Positions 14,842-22,053 of a DNA stretch of 49,042 nt are shown one piece after another. Within the stretch, counting starts at the first letter, position 1; each line of letters starts with the position of its first letter. The notes beneath the pieces are model-generated. The model had not been told where the DNA came from, did no database searches, and saw only the letters and a list, made by a program, of their open reading frames with translations. Both the position numbers and the translations under genes were made by a program. This DNA is from Gammaproteobacteria bacterium (GTDB lineage Bacteria; Pseudomonadota; Gammaproteobacteria; DSM-19610): NCBI GenBank assembly GCA_030621785.1, contig JAUXGZ010000006.1:1-49042 (forward strand), written 5' to 3'.

Positions 14842-16674
14842 ATGCCGGAAGCACCTGCAGGAAGCAACTTCGATGCAAAGGGGTTTTTGCGCACCCTGAC
14901 CGGCCGGCCGGGTGTATATCGCATGCTCGACGAGCACGAGCATATCCTGTATGTCGGCAAGGCGCGCAATCTGAAAAAACGCGTGTCCAGCTACTTTCGC
15001 AATAGTGGTCTGGCGCCGAAGACACATGCCCTGATGCGTCAGGTGCACAGCGTCGAGGTCACGGTAACCCATACCGAGGCGGAGGCGCTGATTCTTGAAA
15101 ACAATCTCATCAAGACCCACAAGCCGCGCTACAACATTCTGTTGCGGGATGACAAGAGTTATCCCTGGATCTACCTCGGTAGCGAGCATGAGTATCCGCG
15201 TTTGTCGCTGCACCGCGGTGCTCGCAAGGGGAAAGGGCGCTATTTCGGTCCTTACCCGAATGCTGGTGCGGCGCGCGAAAGCCTGCACCTGTTGCAGAAA
15301 ATGTTCCGGGTTCGCCAGTGCGAAGACAGCTTCTTCAGTAATCGTAGCCGGGCGTGTCTGCAGTACCAGATCGATCGATGTGCCGCGCCCTGCGTCGCAC
15401 TGATCAGCCCGCAGGACTATGCCCGGGATGTACGCCACACAGTGCTGTTCCTGGAGGGCAAAAGCAGTCGTCTCAAGGACGAACTGGTACAACGTATGGA
15501 AGCGGCAGCGTTGCAGCAGGAGTACGAACAAGCTGCCGTATACCGCGACCAGATTGCCAGCCTGAGCCGGGTGCAGGAGCGTCAGTATGTGAGCGGCGAA
15601 TCCGGCGACCTGGACATTGTGGCAGCGGTGGTATCGGCCGGCGTCGCCTGTGTACAGGTGTTTTTTATCCGCAACGGTGTAAATCTTGGCAACAAGCATT
15701 TCTTTCCACGCATTCCGGCGGATAGCAGTCTGGAAGATGTGCTGTCCGCTTTCGTCGCGCAGTATTACCTGTCTCGATCCGCGCCGGCCGCGTTGCTGCT
15801 GAATGCCGAAATCGAGGATGCCGATCTGTTGTCAGAAGCACTGGCTGCACGGGCCGGCCATAAGGTGCGTTTGCTGCACCGGGTGCGGAGCGAAAAGGCG
15901 CGCTGGCTCAAAATGGGCGTAGCCAACGCCGAGCAGGCACTGGCGGCGCGCCTGGGCAGTCAGGCCGGTGTGCAGGCACGACTGGAGGCACTGCGCCGGG
16001 AACTGCGACTGGAAGAACCGCCGGCGCGTATCGAATGTTTTGATATCAGTCACACCCAGGGTGAGGGAACGGTCGCATCCTGTGTAGTATTTGATCGAGA
16101 GGGTGCACGAAAATCAGATTACCGGCGCTTCAATATTCGTGATGTGACCCCTGGCGATGACTATGCTGCCATGGAGCAGGCCTTGCTCAGACGGTATACA
16201 CGCCTTAAAAAAGAAGACAGCCGCTTGCCGGATATCGTCCTGATCGATGGCGGCAAGGGCCAGGTGGGCGTGGCCGAACGCGTGATGGAGGAACTGCAGG
16301 TTAGCGAAATGCTGATTGTCGGCGTTTCCAAGGGTCCGGAGCGCAAGGCAGGCATGGAAATTCTTCATATTCCCGCCCAGGACAGACAGCTCGACCTGGA
16401 TGCAACATCGCCGGCGTTACACCTGATTCAACAGATTCGCGACGAAGCCCATCGTTTTGCCATTACCGGACATCGCCTGCGCCGGGCGAGGGCGCGCAAG
16501 ATTTCACCCCTGGAGGGCATACCCGGTGTCGGGCCGCGGCGGCGCCAGCAGTTGCTCAGGCAACTCGGCGGTCTGCAGGAGGTTGCGCGGGCCGGCGTGG
16601 AAGATCTTTGCAAGGTACCGGGCATCAGTCCTGCACTGGCACAGCAGATTTATGATACCTTTCACGGAGAATAA
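14842..16674 (+). CDS. uvrC: excinuclease ABC subunit C
   Basis: A 610-residue nucleotide-excision repair nuclease that makes both incisions in the UvrB-DNA complex. The order of domains is complete: GIY-YIG nuclease at the N-terminus (GVYRMLDEHEHILYVGKARNLKKR), a cysteine-containing region, the UVR motif that binds UvrB (LVQRMEAAALQQEYEQAAVYRDQI, about residues 210-240), the RNase H-like endonuclease domain (ECFDISHTQGEGTVAS, then LIDGGKGQV) and a double helix-hairpin-helix at the end (LEGIPGVGPRRRQQLL). The ATG lies three bases after the glycosylase stop. The GacA-type regulator/uvrC/pgsA order is conserved in gammaproteobacteria, here with two extra genes inserted. Confidence 0.97.
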   Translation: MPEAPAGSNFDAKGFLRTLTGRPGVYRMLDEHEHILYVGKARNLKKRVSSYFRNSGLAPKTHALMRQVHSVEVTVTHTEAEALILENNLIKTHKPRYNILLRDDKSYPWIYLGSEHEYPRLSLHRGARKGKGRYFGPYPNAGAARESLHLLQKMFRVRQCEDSFFSNRSRACLQYQIDRCAAPCVALISPQDYARDVRHTVLFLEGKSSRLKDELVQRMEAAALQQEYEQAAVYRDQIASLSRVQERQYVSGESGDLDIVAAVVSAGVACVQVFFIRNGVNLGNKHFFPRIPADSSLEDVLSAFVAQYYLSRSAPAALLLNAEIEDADLLSEALAARAGHKVRLLHRVRSEKARWLKMGVANAEQALAARLGSQAGVQARLEALRRELRLEEPPARIECFDISHTQGEGTVASCVVFDREGARKSDYRRFNIRDVTPGDDYAAMEQALLRRYTRLKKEDSRLPDIVLIDGGKGQVGVAERVMEELQVSEMLIVGVSKGPERKAGMEILHIPAQDRQLDLDATSPALHLIQQIRDEAHRFAITGHRLRRARARKISPLEGIPGVGPRRRQQLLRQLGGLQEVARAGVEDLCKVPGISPALAQQIYDTFHGE

Positions 16675-16691
16675 TCAGGGATCACCGTTCC

Positions 16692-17258
16692 ATGCGCTGG
16701 ACCATACCCAATATACTGACCATGCTGCGGATCGCGCTGATCCCGGTATTCATGGTGGTGTTTTACCTGCCGGTTCACTGGAGCAACGTGGCGGTGACGG
16801 CTCTGTTTGGTCTGGCGGCGCTAACCGACTGGTTCGACGGCTACCTGGCGCGTCGCCTGAAGCAGGTGTCGCCATTCGGGGCCTTCCTGGATCCGGTGGC
16901 CGACAAGCTGATTGTGGCCGTGGCGCTGGTTATGCTGGTGCAGAATAATCCGACTTTCCTGTTTGTCGTCCCTGCGGCCATCATCATCGGTCGGGAAATC
17001 GCCATATCGGCTCTGCGCGAGTGGATGGCGGAAATCGGCGAGCGCGCCCAGGTCGCGGTTTCCGTGATCGGCAAGATCAAGACCGTCGCACAAATGACCG
17101 CGCTGGCACTGTTGTTATACCGGGAACCCCTGTGGAGCGTGCCCACCCATGACATCGGCATGGTGCTGCTGTATGTCGCTGCCATCCTTACCCTGTGGTC
17201 CATGGTAATCTATCTGCGTGCTGCCTGGCCGCTGTTATCGGCGAGTGATAAAACCTGA
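16692..17258 (+). CDS. pgsA: CDP-diacylglycerol-glycerol-3-phosphate 3-phosphatidyltransferase
   Basis: A 188-residue integral membrane enzyme that makes phosphatidylglycerol phosphate, the committed step to phosphatidylglycerol and cardiolipin. The CDP-alcohol phosphotransferase motif DG-x2-AR-x8-G-x3-D-x3-D is complete (DGYLARR to FGAFLDPVADK, residues about 41-66). Four to five hydrophobic helices are visible. The ATG lies 17 bases after uvrC, whose end supplies an AGGGA ribosome site. The gene is followed by tRNA-Gly, as in E. coli. Confidence 0.96.
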   Translation: MRWTIPNILTMLRIALIPVFMVVFYLPVHWSNVAVTALFGLAALTDWFDGYLARRLKQVSPFGAFLDPVADKLIVAVALVMLVQNNPTFLFVVPAAIIIGREIAISALREWMAEIGERAQVAVSVIGKIKTVAQMTALALLLYREPLWSVPTHDIGMVLLYVAAILTLWSMVIYLRAAWPLLSASDKT

Positions 17259-17272
17259 TCGGAAACGCGCAG

Positions 17273-17300
17273 TTGACAGCAGGCTGCAACACCCTACAAT
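17273..17300 (+). promoter_or_regulatory. sigma-70 promoter of tRNA-Gly
   Basis: A perfect -35 TTGACA (17273-17278), a 16-base spacer and TACAAT (17295-17300), followed by a GC-rich start region (GCGC) of the kind seen in stringently controlled stable-RNA promoters. The mature tRNA begins 17 bases downstream. Confidence 0.8.
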
Positions 17301-17317
17301 ATGCGCTCTTGTGACGT

Positions 17318-17393
17318 GCGGGAATAGCTCAGCTGGTAGAGCACAACCTTGCCAAGGTTGGGGTCGCGAGTTCGAATCTCGTTTCCCGCTCCA
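17318..17393 (+). tRNA. tRNA-Gly (GCC)
   Basis: A 76-base tRNA with acceptor stem GCGGGAA/TTCCCGC, discriminator T and encoded CCA. The anticodon stem CAACC/GGTTG encloses TTGCCAA, anticodon GCC. It corresponds to glyW downstream of pgsA in E. coli. Unlike there, the following tRNA-Cys is not adjacent but 10.3 kb away. Confidence 0.97.
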
Positions 17394-17422
17394 AATAATT
17401 TGGAAGAAATTCCTTTGAAGAC

Positions 17423-17444
17423 AGCCGCTTTTAGCGGCTTTTTT
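17423..17444 (+). terminator. intrinsic terminator after tRNA-Gly
   Basis: The arms AGCCGCT (17423-17429) and AGCGGCT (17433-17439) form a 7-base stem with a TTT loop, followed by TTTTT. It closes the pgsA/tRNA-Gly transcript before the minus-strand VPLPA-CTERM gene. Confidence 0.8.
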
Positions 17445-17485
17445 CGTTGCAAAACGGCGACCCGGAAGGCCGCCGCAGGTTGAGT

Positions 17486-18160
17486 TTATTGTGCCTGAGC
17501 AGTTTGTCTGCTGGTTCTGCGTCGTGCAACACCGACCAGACCTATCAAGCCGGAGCCGAATAACCAGACTGCAGCGGGTACCGGCACCGAGCTTATATAT
17601 GCATTGCGTATATAGAAGTTGGACTCCTTGCCAGGCGTTGAGGTCATGAATTCGATCATGCCCGAAGTGCCATCAAGGGCCAACTCGACTACACCAAGAT
17701 TATTTGTGGTGGCCGTCATCCAGTCGGTTGAACCATAGCGGTACAGAAAATCCGACACACCAAAATCGTAGTGCTGGTCATCGCCCATCTCCAGCATCAC
17801 GCCGGCAATGTTCTGTCCGAAATTCCAGACAAGGCGTTCTTCGTCACTGACGTTGTCATCGGAAGATACCTTGCACTCGGTATCTTCATCCAGTTTCGTA
17901 CATACTCCCATGCCGCCGGTAATACGGTGGTAGGCACCATCCATATATACGTTGCTGTCTACGCCTGAAGCGGTTTCGAACGCAGTTGCGGTCAGGGTCA
18001 AGCCGTCCGAAGTCATGCCGAACGGACTACTGTTTTCGAAGCCCTGCTCACCGTACATACTCGTCCAGTCCTGAAAATCAAAATAGGCAGCACTGGCCAT
18101 CATCGGTGTAGCAAGTGCTACAGACAGTACTGAACGCGTCGTTATTTTCTTCATCATCAT
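17486..18160 (-). CDS. VPLPA/PEP-CTERM-type exosortase substrate
   Basis: A 224-residue secreted protein. The signal peptide ends near MMASAAY. The body is acidic, with two cysteines in GVCTKLDEDTECKV. The C-terminal sorting signal is SVPVPAAVWLFGSGLIGLVGVARRR: a VPxPA motif, one hydrophobic helix and a basic cluster. In this family an exosortase in the inner membrane cuts the signal, and the protein is placed at the cell surface, often together with exopolysaccharide. Three ATGs lie in tandem (18160, 18157, 18154) behind GGGGG; the first is used. A sigma-54 promoter at 18254-18269 lies about 95 bases ahead. No exosortase gene is in the window. Confidence 0.88.
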   Translation of the reverse strand: MMMKKITTRSVLSVALATPMMASAAYFDFQDWTSMYGEQGFENSSPFGMTSDGLTLTATAFETASGVDSNVYMDGAYHRITGGMGVCTKLDEDTECKVSSDDNVSDEERLVWNFGQNIAGVMLEMGDDQHYDFGVSDFLYRYGSTDWMTATTNNLGVVELALDGTSGMIEFMTSTPGKESNFYIRNAYISSVPVPAAVWLFGSGLIGLVGVARRRTSRQTAQAQ

Positions 18161-18253
18161 GTTTCCCCCTGTGAATCTCAATCAAGATTCCAAAATTGAT
18201 CAAAAGCTCCTGCGCATGGCGCAGAAAACACTCAACTGTGTAAGTGAACGGTA

Positions 18254-18269
18254 AGCAACTTACAGGCCA
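18254..18269 (-). promoter_or_regulatory. sigma-54 promoter of the VPLPA-CTERM gene
   Basis: The minus strand reads TGGCCTGTAAGTTGCT. It keeps the invariant GG and GC exactly ten bases apart, with TGGC at -24 and TTGCT at -12. Transcription would start near 18243, leaving a leader of about 80 bases. PrsR-type activators of PEP-CTERM genes act on sigma-54 promoters, and a prsK-prsR pair lies 16 kb away in this window. Confidence 0.6.
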
Positions 18270-18306
18270 TGTAATATTAGTTATGTATTTCAGTATGATG
18301 CGTTCG

Positions 18307-18388
18307 TTTGTAGGCGGACGGCTACAAAATAAGTGTAAACAAAATAGACAGTCGTCTAGCAATACTTACAGTTCCGGGGGGGAACTGT
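18307..18388. promoter_or_regulatory. candidate activator sites upstream of the sigma-54 promoter
   Basis: Two perfect inverted repeats lie upstream. The first is TTTGTAG-N8-CTACAAA (18307-18313 and 18322-18328), about 75 bases before the predicted start. The second is ACAGTTCC-N5-GGAACTGT (18368-18388), about 135 bases before it. Both are at distances used by sigma-54 enhancer proteins. A third pair, TGTAAGT (18239-18245) and ACTTACA (18258-18264), overlaps the promoter itself. Which, if any, is bound by PrsR is unknown. The second palindrome could instead act on the rightward operon. Confidence 0.4.
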
Positions 18389-18425
18389 CCCAGGTAACGC
18401 TGAACGTCTGTCTATAGGAGTCAGA

Positions 18426-18536
18426 ATGCTCGCGTTCGGTTCCGGCGAGCTGAAGAACGTGGATGTCAGGATAACGAGGTTGGCGAGATCGACCCTGCGC
18501 TTGTTATCGAAAGCCGCGTTACAGTGGTTACCGTAG
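18426..18536 (+). CDS. possible 36-residue leader peptide ahead of the motor operon
   Basis: An ATG at 18426 stands six bases after AGGAG, a better ribosome site than that of the first operon gene. It opens a 36-codon frame (MLAFGSGELKNVDVRITRL, ending LQWLP and TAG). It lies 37 bases before the ATG at 18574. The peptide is basic and not recognised. It may be a translated leader or chance. Confidence 0.25.
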   Translation: MLAFGSGELKNVDVRITRLARSTLRLLSKAALQWLP

Positions 18537-18573
18537 CTGTCGCAGTTTGCCTGCCAGTGGTAAAGTTTCCTCC

Positions 18574-19332
18574 ATGGATAGACGATTTTTCAGGGCTGGC
18601 TTCTCGATTGCGTGCGTCGTGACCGTCACAGCGGTTGGCGCCGACCCGGTAGCGTCGCGCGACCGGCTGATCGAAAGCATCCGGTCCACCCATGCCACGC
18701 TGGTCGATGCGCAACAGAACCTGTCCACGTTGCAGCGTCAGGGTGCGCTCGGGGCGCGTGAAGCCGCAGATTACCAGGCCTGGATACAGCAGATGCGCAC
18801 CGGGCTGGATCAGGATTGCCAACAGCTGATTCGCAGTACAGATGCGCCGCCACCGGATGATTTGCCCTGTGATGGCGGAATCCTGCCCGGGGCTGGCGCC
18901 GCAGATATTGATACCTCTGGTGAGCGCACTCTGGAAGAGCGTACCGCCGAACTGGATGCCAGTCTGGGTCGTTCGCTGGGAGAATTCGACGACCTGCTGT
19001 TGCGTGAGCAGGAGCGGGTCAAGGCGAGTAAACCGGACGCCGGTGATGGAGGTGGCAGCAGCAGTGGCGGCGGTGGTATGGCCTCTGCTGCTGGTGATGA
19101 CGGCGCGGAACAGACCGGTGCTGAAGGCGGGCAGCAGACGTCATCGCGCGATACAGACCGGGGTCGACCGGGCCGTTCCGGTCCGTCATCGGCTCCACCG
19201 GACACACCCGACGGTAGCGATGATGATGTGGTCGCACGTCAGTTGCGCGAAGCCGCCGAAAAGGAAACCGATCCGGAGCTGAAAAAGAAACTCTGGGAAG
19301 AATACCGCAAGTACAAGCAGGGCATTCAGTGA
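18574..19332 (+). CDS. motor operon gene 1: exported helical protein with a low-complexity linker
   Basis: A 252-residue protein of unknown family. The signal peptide runs to about residue 22 (TAVGA/DPV). Residues 25-140 are helical, with coiled-coil character and three cysteines (two in CQQLIRSTDAPPPDDLPC). Residues about 150-215 are Gly/Ser/Asp/Pro-rich and flexible. The last 35 residues are a charged helix (RQLREAAEKETDPELKKKLWEEYRKYKQ). It probably acts in the periplasm. The ATG at 18574 is chosen although the ribosome site is weak; a TTG at 18547 is an alternative. The stop overlaps the next GTG start in GTGA, so translation of the next gene is coupled. Confidence 0.72.
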   Translation: MDRRFFRAGFSIACVVTVTAVGADPVASRDRLIESIRSTHATLVDAQQNLSTLQRQGALGAREAADYQAWIQQMRTGLDQDCQQLIRSTDAPPPDDLPCDGGILPGAGAADIDTSGERTLEERTAELDASLGRSLGEFDDLLLREQERVKASKPDAGDGGGSSSGGGGMASAAGDDGAEQTGAEGGQQTSSRDTDRGRPGRSGPSSAPPDTPDGSDDDVVARQLREAAEKETDPELKKKLWEEYRKYKQGIQ

Positions 19333-20576
19333 GCCGGGGTGTGCGGGTACTGTTCGTCACCCTCGTGCTGGGCGTGTTGTCTGGCTGCGCTGCGGTTACG
19401 CATCACCAGAATGTTGACAAAGGCCAGGTACTGGAGCGGGCACAGGTCGAGATCGCAGAGGAACAGTTGCTGGATGTATGGATTGGTCTGTTTGACCCTG
19501 GCAAGCTTCCGGAAAACGAAAACAAGGCGCGTGGCCTGTCGATGGAAATCCGCAAGGCAGAGGCACGTTACATGCCGGTTCAACTGCGCAATATTATGGA
19601 GAAGACCGGCTACTGGGGTGCAGTTCGCGTGGTGCCGGCAGAAACCGAGGGTGGTGAGTTGCTGGTCAACGGCACCATCCTGCGCTCCGACGGTGAACAC
19701 CTGGAACTGGAAATCAAGGCCTTCGATGCAACCGGCGAGCAATGGTTCAGCAAAGTCTACGAGTACCAGCTGGAAGCCGAAGACTATAATGGCCGAAGTG
19801 CGGCCGATCCCGAACTGTTCAGGCCACTGTACAGTGCCATTGCCAACGACCTCGCTACCTACCGGGCAAAGCTGACAGCGGCCGAGCTGCGCAATATCCG
19901 CCGCGTTGCGGAAATACGCTTCGCAGCGGATATGGCACCCGATGCCTTTGCCGGATACCTGCAGGAAGACCGCAAGGGACATTATTCATTACTGCACCTG
20001 CCCGCAGAAGATGATCCCATGTACCGGCGCGTGCTGGCGATACGCGAACGTGACTTTCTGTTGATCGATACCCTGAACGGCCACTTCGACAATTTCTATG
20101 CGGAGCTGGACGAACCCTATTTCGAGTGGCGCAAGGCACGCAGTGCCGAGTCGGCCGAGCTGCGCAAGCTCAAGCGCGAGGCGAATACACGCAAGGCGTT
20201 GGGCGTTGCCGCCATTCTGGGGGCGATTGCCATCGAAGCGCTGGGTGGTAACAGTACCAGTCGTTCCACCGGCACGTTGCGTAACATGATGGTGCTCGGC
20301 GGTGCCTACGTGATCAAGACGGGCTTTGATAAGTCGGCACAGACCGGCATCTATAGTGATGCCATCGAGGAACTGGGGGAGTCTTTCTCGACCGAGGCCA
20401 GGCCAATCGTCGTGAATGTGGACGGCGAGACTCACGAGCTGACCGGTTCGGCCGAGGTTCAGTATGCCCGCTGGCGTGATTTGTTGCGTCAGATTCACTC
20501 TTCCGAGACCGGTTTGCCCGCGTCAGCCACGGATCTGACCGGAAGCAGGAGCGCCACCAGCGATCATGGTTTCTGA
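19329..20576 (+). CDS. motor operon gene 2: outer-membrane-type lipoprotein
   Basis: A 415-residue protein with a lipoprotein signal (VLGVLSGC, lipidated Cys20). Residue +2 is Ala, which favours the outer membrane. The N-terminal region (about 30-190), with GYWGAVRVVPAETEGGELLVNGTILRSDGEHLELEIKAFDATG, resembles lipoproteins that assemble a beta-rich core like CsgG/LpoB-type folds; this is only a resemblance. Near residues 295-340 a Gly/Ala-rich hydrophobic stretch (LGVAAILGAIAIEALGG and following) could touch or span a membrane. Start GTG overlaps the previous stop by four bases, and the end overlaps the next ATG by 11. I do not know its function; the context suggests an envelope anchor or partner for the motor. 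Confidence 0.78.
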   Translation: MSRGVRVLFVTLVLGVLSGCAAVTHHQNVDKGQVLERAQVEIAEEQLLDVWIGLFDPGKLPENENKARGLSMEIRKAEARYMPVQLRNIMEKTGYWGAVRVVPAETEGGELLVNGTILRSDGEHLELEIKAFDATGEQWFSKVYEYQLEAEDYNGRSAADPELFRPLYSAIANDLATYRAKLTAAELRNIRRVAEIRFAADMAPDAFAGYLQEDRKGHYSLLHLPAEDDPMYRRVLAIRERDFLLIDTLNGHFDNFYAELDEPYFEWRKARSAESAELRKLKREANTRKALGVAAILGAIAIEALGGNSTSRSTGTLRNMMVLGGAYVIKTGFDKSAQTGIYSDAIEELGESFSTEARPIVVNVDGETHELTGSAEVQYARWRDLLRQIHSSETGLPASATDLTGSRSATSDHGF

Positions 20577-22053
20577 AGTGCCGCCCGAACCCGCGCTAGA
20601 GGCTCCGGTACCCACGCCACCAGGACTATCAACGCCGGCTCGGGCAGCCGCCGAGAACCGGGGACGCAATGATCACACAGCGCGACTCGTCTGGGCTCTG
20701 CTCGGCATCGTGCTGGTGCTGGCCCTGTTCGTGGTCTTCATCCTTCCCTACATGGCGACCAGTCGTTCCGATTCCCCTCCGGTGGTTCAGGTGCCAGTAA
20801 CGCCGGCAGCGGTTGTGGCTGATAACAGTGTCGCCCGTAACGATGCGCAGCAGGCGCTGCAAACCTACCTGCGCCTGCGATCCCGGCCACCGCTGGACCG
20901 TGCAGCACAGTGGGGTGAGCCGCAGTGGAGTGCATCCCTTCAGGCCGCAACCGAAGGTGACCGGTTACTCGGGCGGGGACAGTACCCGCAGGCCAGACAG
21001 GCCTACCTGCAGGCCGGTGGTCTGTTGCAGGAACTGCAGCAGAACCGTCCACAACGCTTCGCTGCCTTTGTGGTCGAGGCGGATGCATTGCTGGCTCAAA
21101 ATCAGGCCCAGGCTGCGAGTGAACAATACGGACTGGCCCTGCTTATGGAACCCGGTCACGTCGAAGCACAGAGGGGACTGGATCGGGCGCAGGTCCGTGA
21201 TCAGGTCCTGGAGCATATGCATGCCGGTGAACAGGCTGAAACCGATGGGCGAATGGACGCGGCCGCCAGCGAATACCGCGCAGCGATTGCCCTGGATGCC
21301 GACTGGCAACCCGCATTCGATGCACTGGAAAAAGTGGAGGCGCAGCAGGCCGAAACACGGTTTACACAGGCGCTGGACCAGGCGCTCGCAAGTCTCGATG
21401 CCGGTCGTCCGGGGGAGGCCGGGGAAGCATTGCGACGTGCGGCACAGATTCATCCCGATGCGCCCGTGATCGCAGATCTGCGCAAGCGCCTTGCGACGGC
21501 TGGCAAACAGGCAAGCCTGGCGAGCCTGCGTAAAAAGTCACAGCAGTATGTTAATGCAGAGGACTGGCCGGCGGCGGCGAAACTCTATCGTAAAGCGCTG
21601 GCCATCGAACCGCGGAACAGTTTCGCCAGTGCCGGGCTGGTGCAGGCGCAGGATCGTACACGCCTGCACCAGCAACTGGATCACTACCTGGCCGATCCCT
21701 TGCGCGTCTACTCGGCGCAGCCACTGGCCAATGCCGAGCGATTACTGGCTAATAACACCGGCGTGCCGGCCAGCGAGCCGAAGCTGCGCAACAAGATCGC
21801 GAAGCTCCAGGCGCTGGTGCAATCGGCCAAACAGCCGCTTGAAGTCGTGTTGCACTCGGATGGCCAGACTGCGGTGACGATCTATCATCTGCGCCGGCTG
21901 GGTGCTTTTACCGAAGAACGCCTGTCACTATTGCCCGGGAAATATACGGTGGTTGGAAGCCGCTCAGGTTATCGGGACGTCCGACAGGTGTTCACGGTCC
22001 TGCCGGGTAAACCGGTCCCCGTCGTGAGCATACGCTGCGAGGAACCGCTGTGA
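20566..22053 (+). CDS. motor operon gene 3: single-pass membrane TPR protein with PEGA-like end
   Basis: A 495-residue protein. A Pro-rich cytoplasmic tail of about 38 residues precedes one membrane helix (about 40-62, LVWALLGIVLVLALFVVFIL). The rest should be periplasmic. From about residue 115 to 370 there are several TPR-like helical pairs (for example GRYPQARQAYLQAGGLLQEL-like segments, and AEDWPAAAKLYRKALAIEPRNSFA). The last 70 residues are beta-rich, with GKYTVVGSRSGYRDVRQ, a PEGA-like signature. Such proteins hold multiprotein complexes together. It overlaps both neighbours and is likely the scaffold of the complex. No ribosome site is needed if translation is coupled. Confidence 0.82.
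   Translation: MVSEVPPEPALEAPVPTPPGLSTPARAAAENRGRNDHTARLVWALLGIVLVLALFVVFILPYMATSRSDSPPVVQVPVTPAAVVADNSVARNDAQQALQTYLRLRSRPPLDRAAQWGEPQWSASLQAATEGDRLLGRGQYPQARQAYLQAGGLLQELQQNRPQRFAAFVVEADALLAQNQAQAASEQYGLALLMEPGHVEAQRGLDRAQVRDQVLEHMHAGEQAETDGRMDAAASEYRAAIALDADWQPAFDALEKVEAQQAETRFTQALDQALASLDAGRPGEAGEALRRAAQIHPDAPVIADLRKRLATAGKQASLASLRKKSQQYVNAEDWPAAAKLYRKALAIEPRNSFASAGLVQAQDRTRLHQQLDHYLADPLRVYSAQPLANAERLLANNTGVPASEPKLRNKIAKLQALVQSAKQPLEVVLHSDGQTAVTIYHLRRLGAFTEERLSLLPGKYTVVGSRSGYRDVRQVFTVLPGKPVPVVSIRCEEPL

Noticed and set aside
14653-15699. A 348-codon open frame on the minus strand across uvrC
   Set aside because: Antisense to the conserved UvrC nuclease and UVR regions; no recognisable protein.
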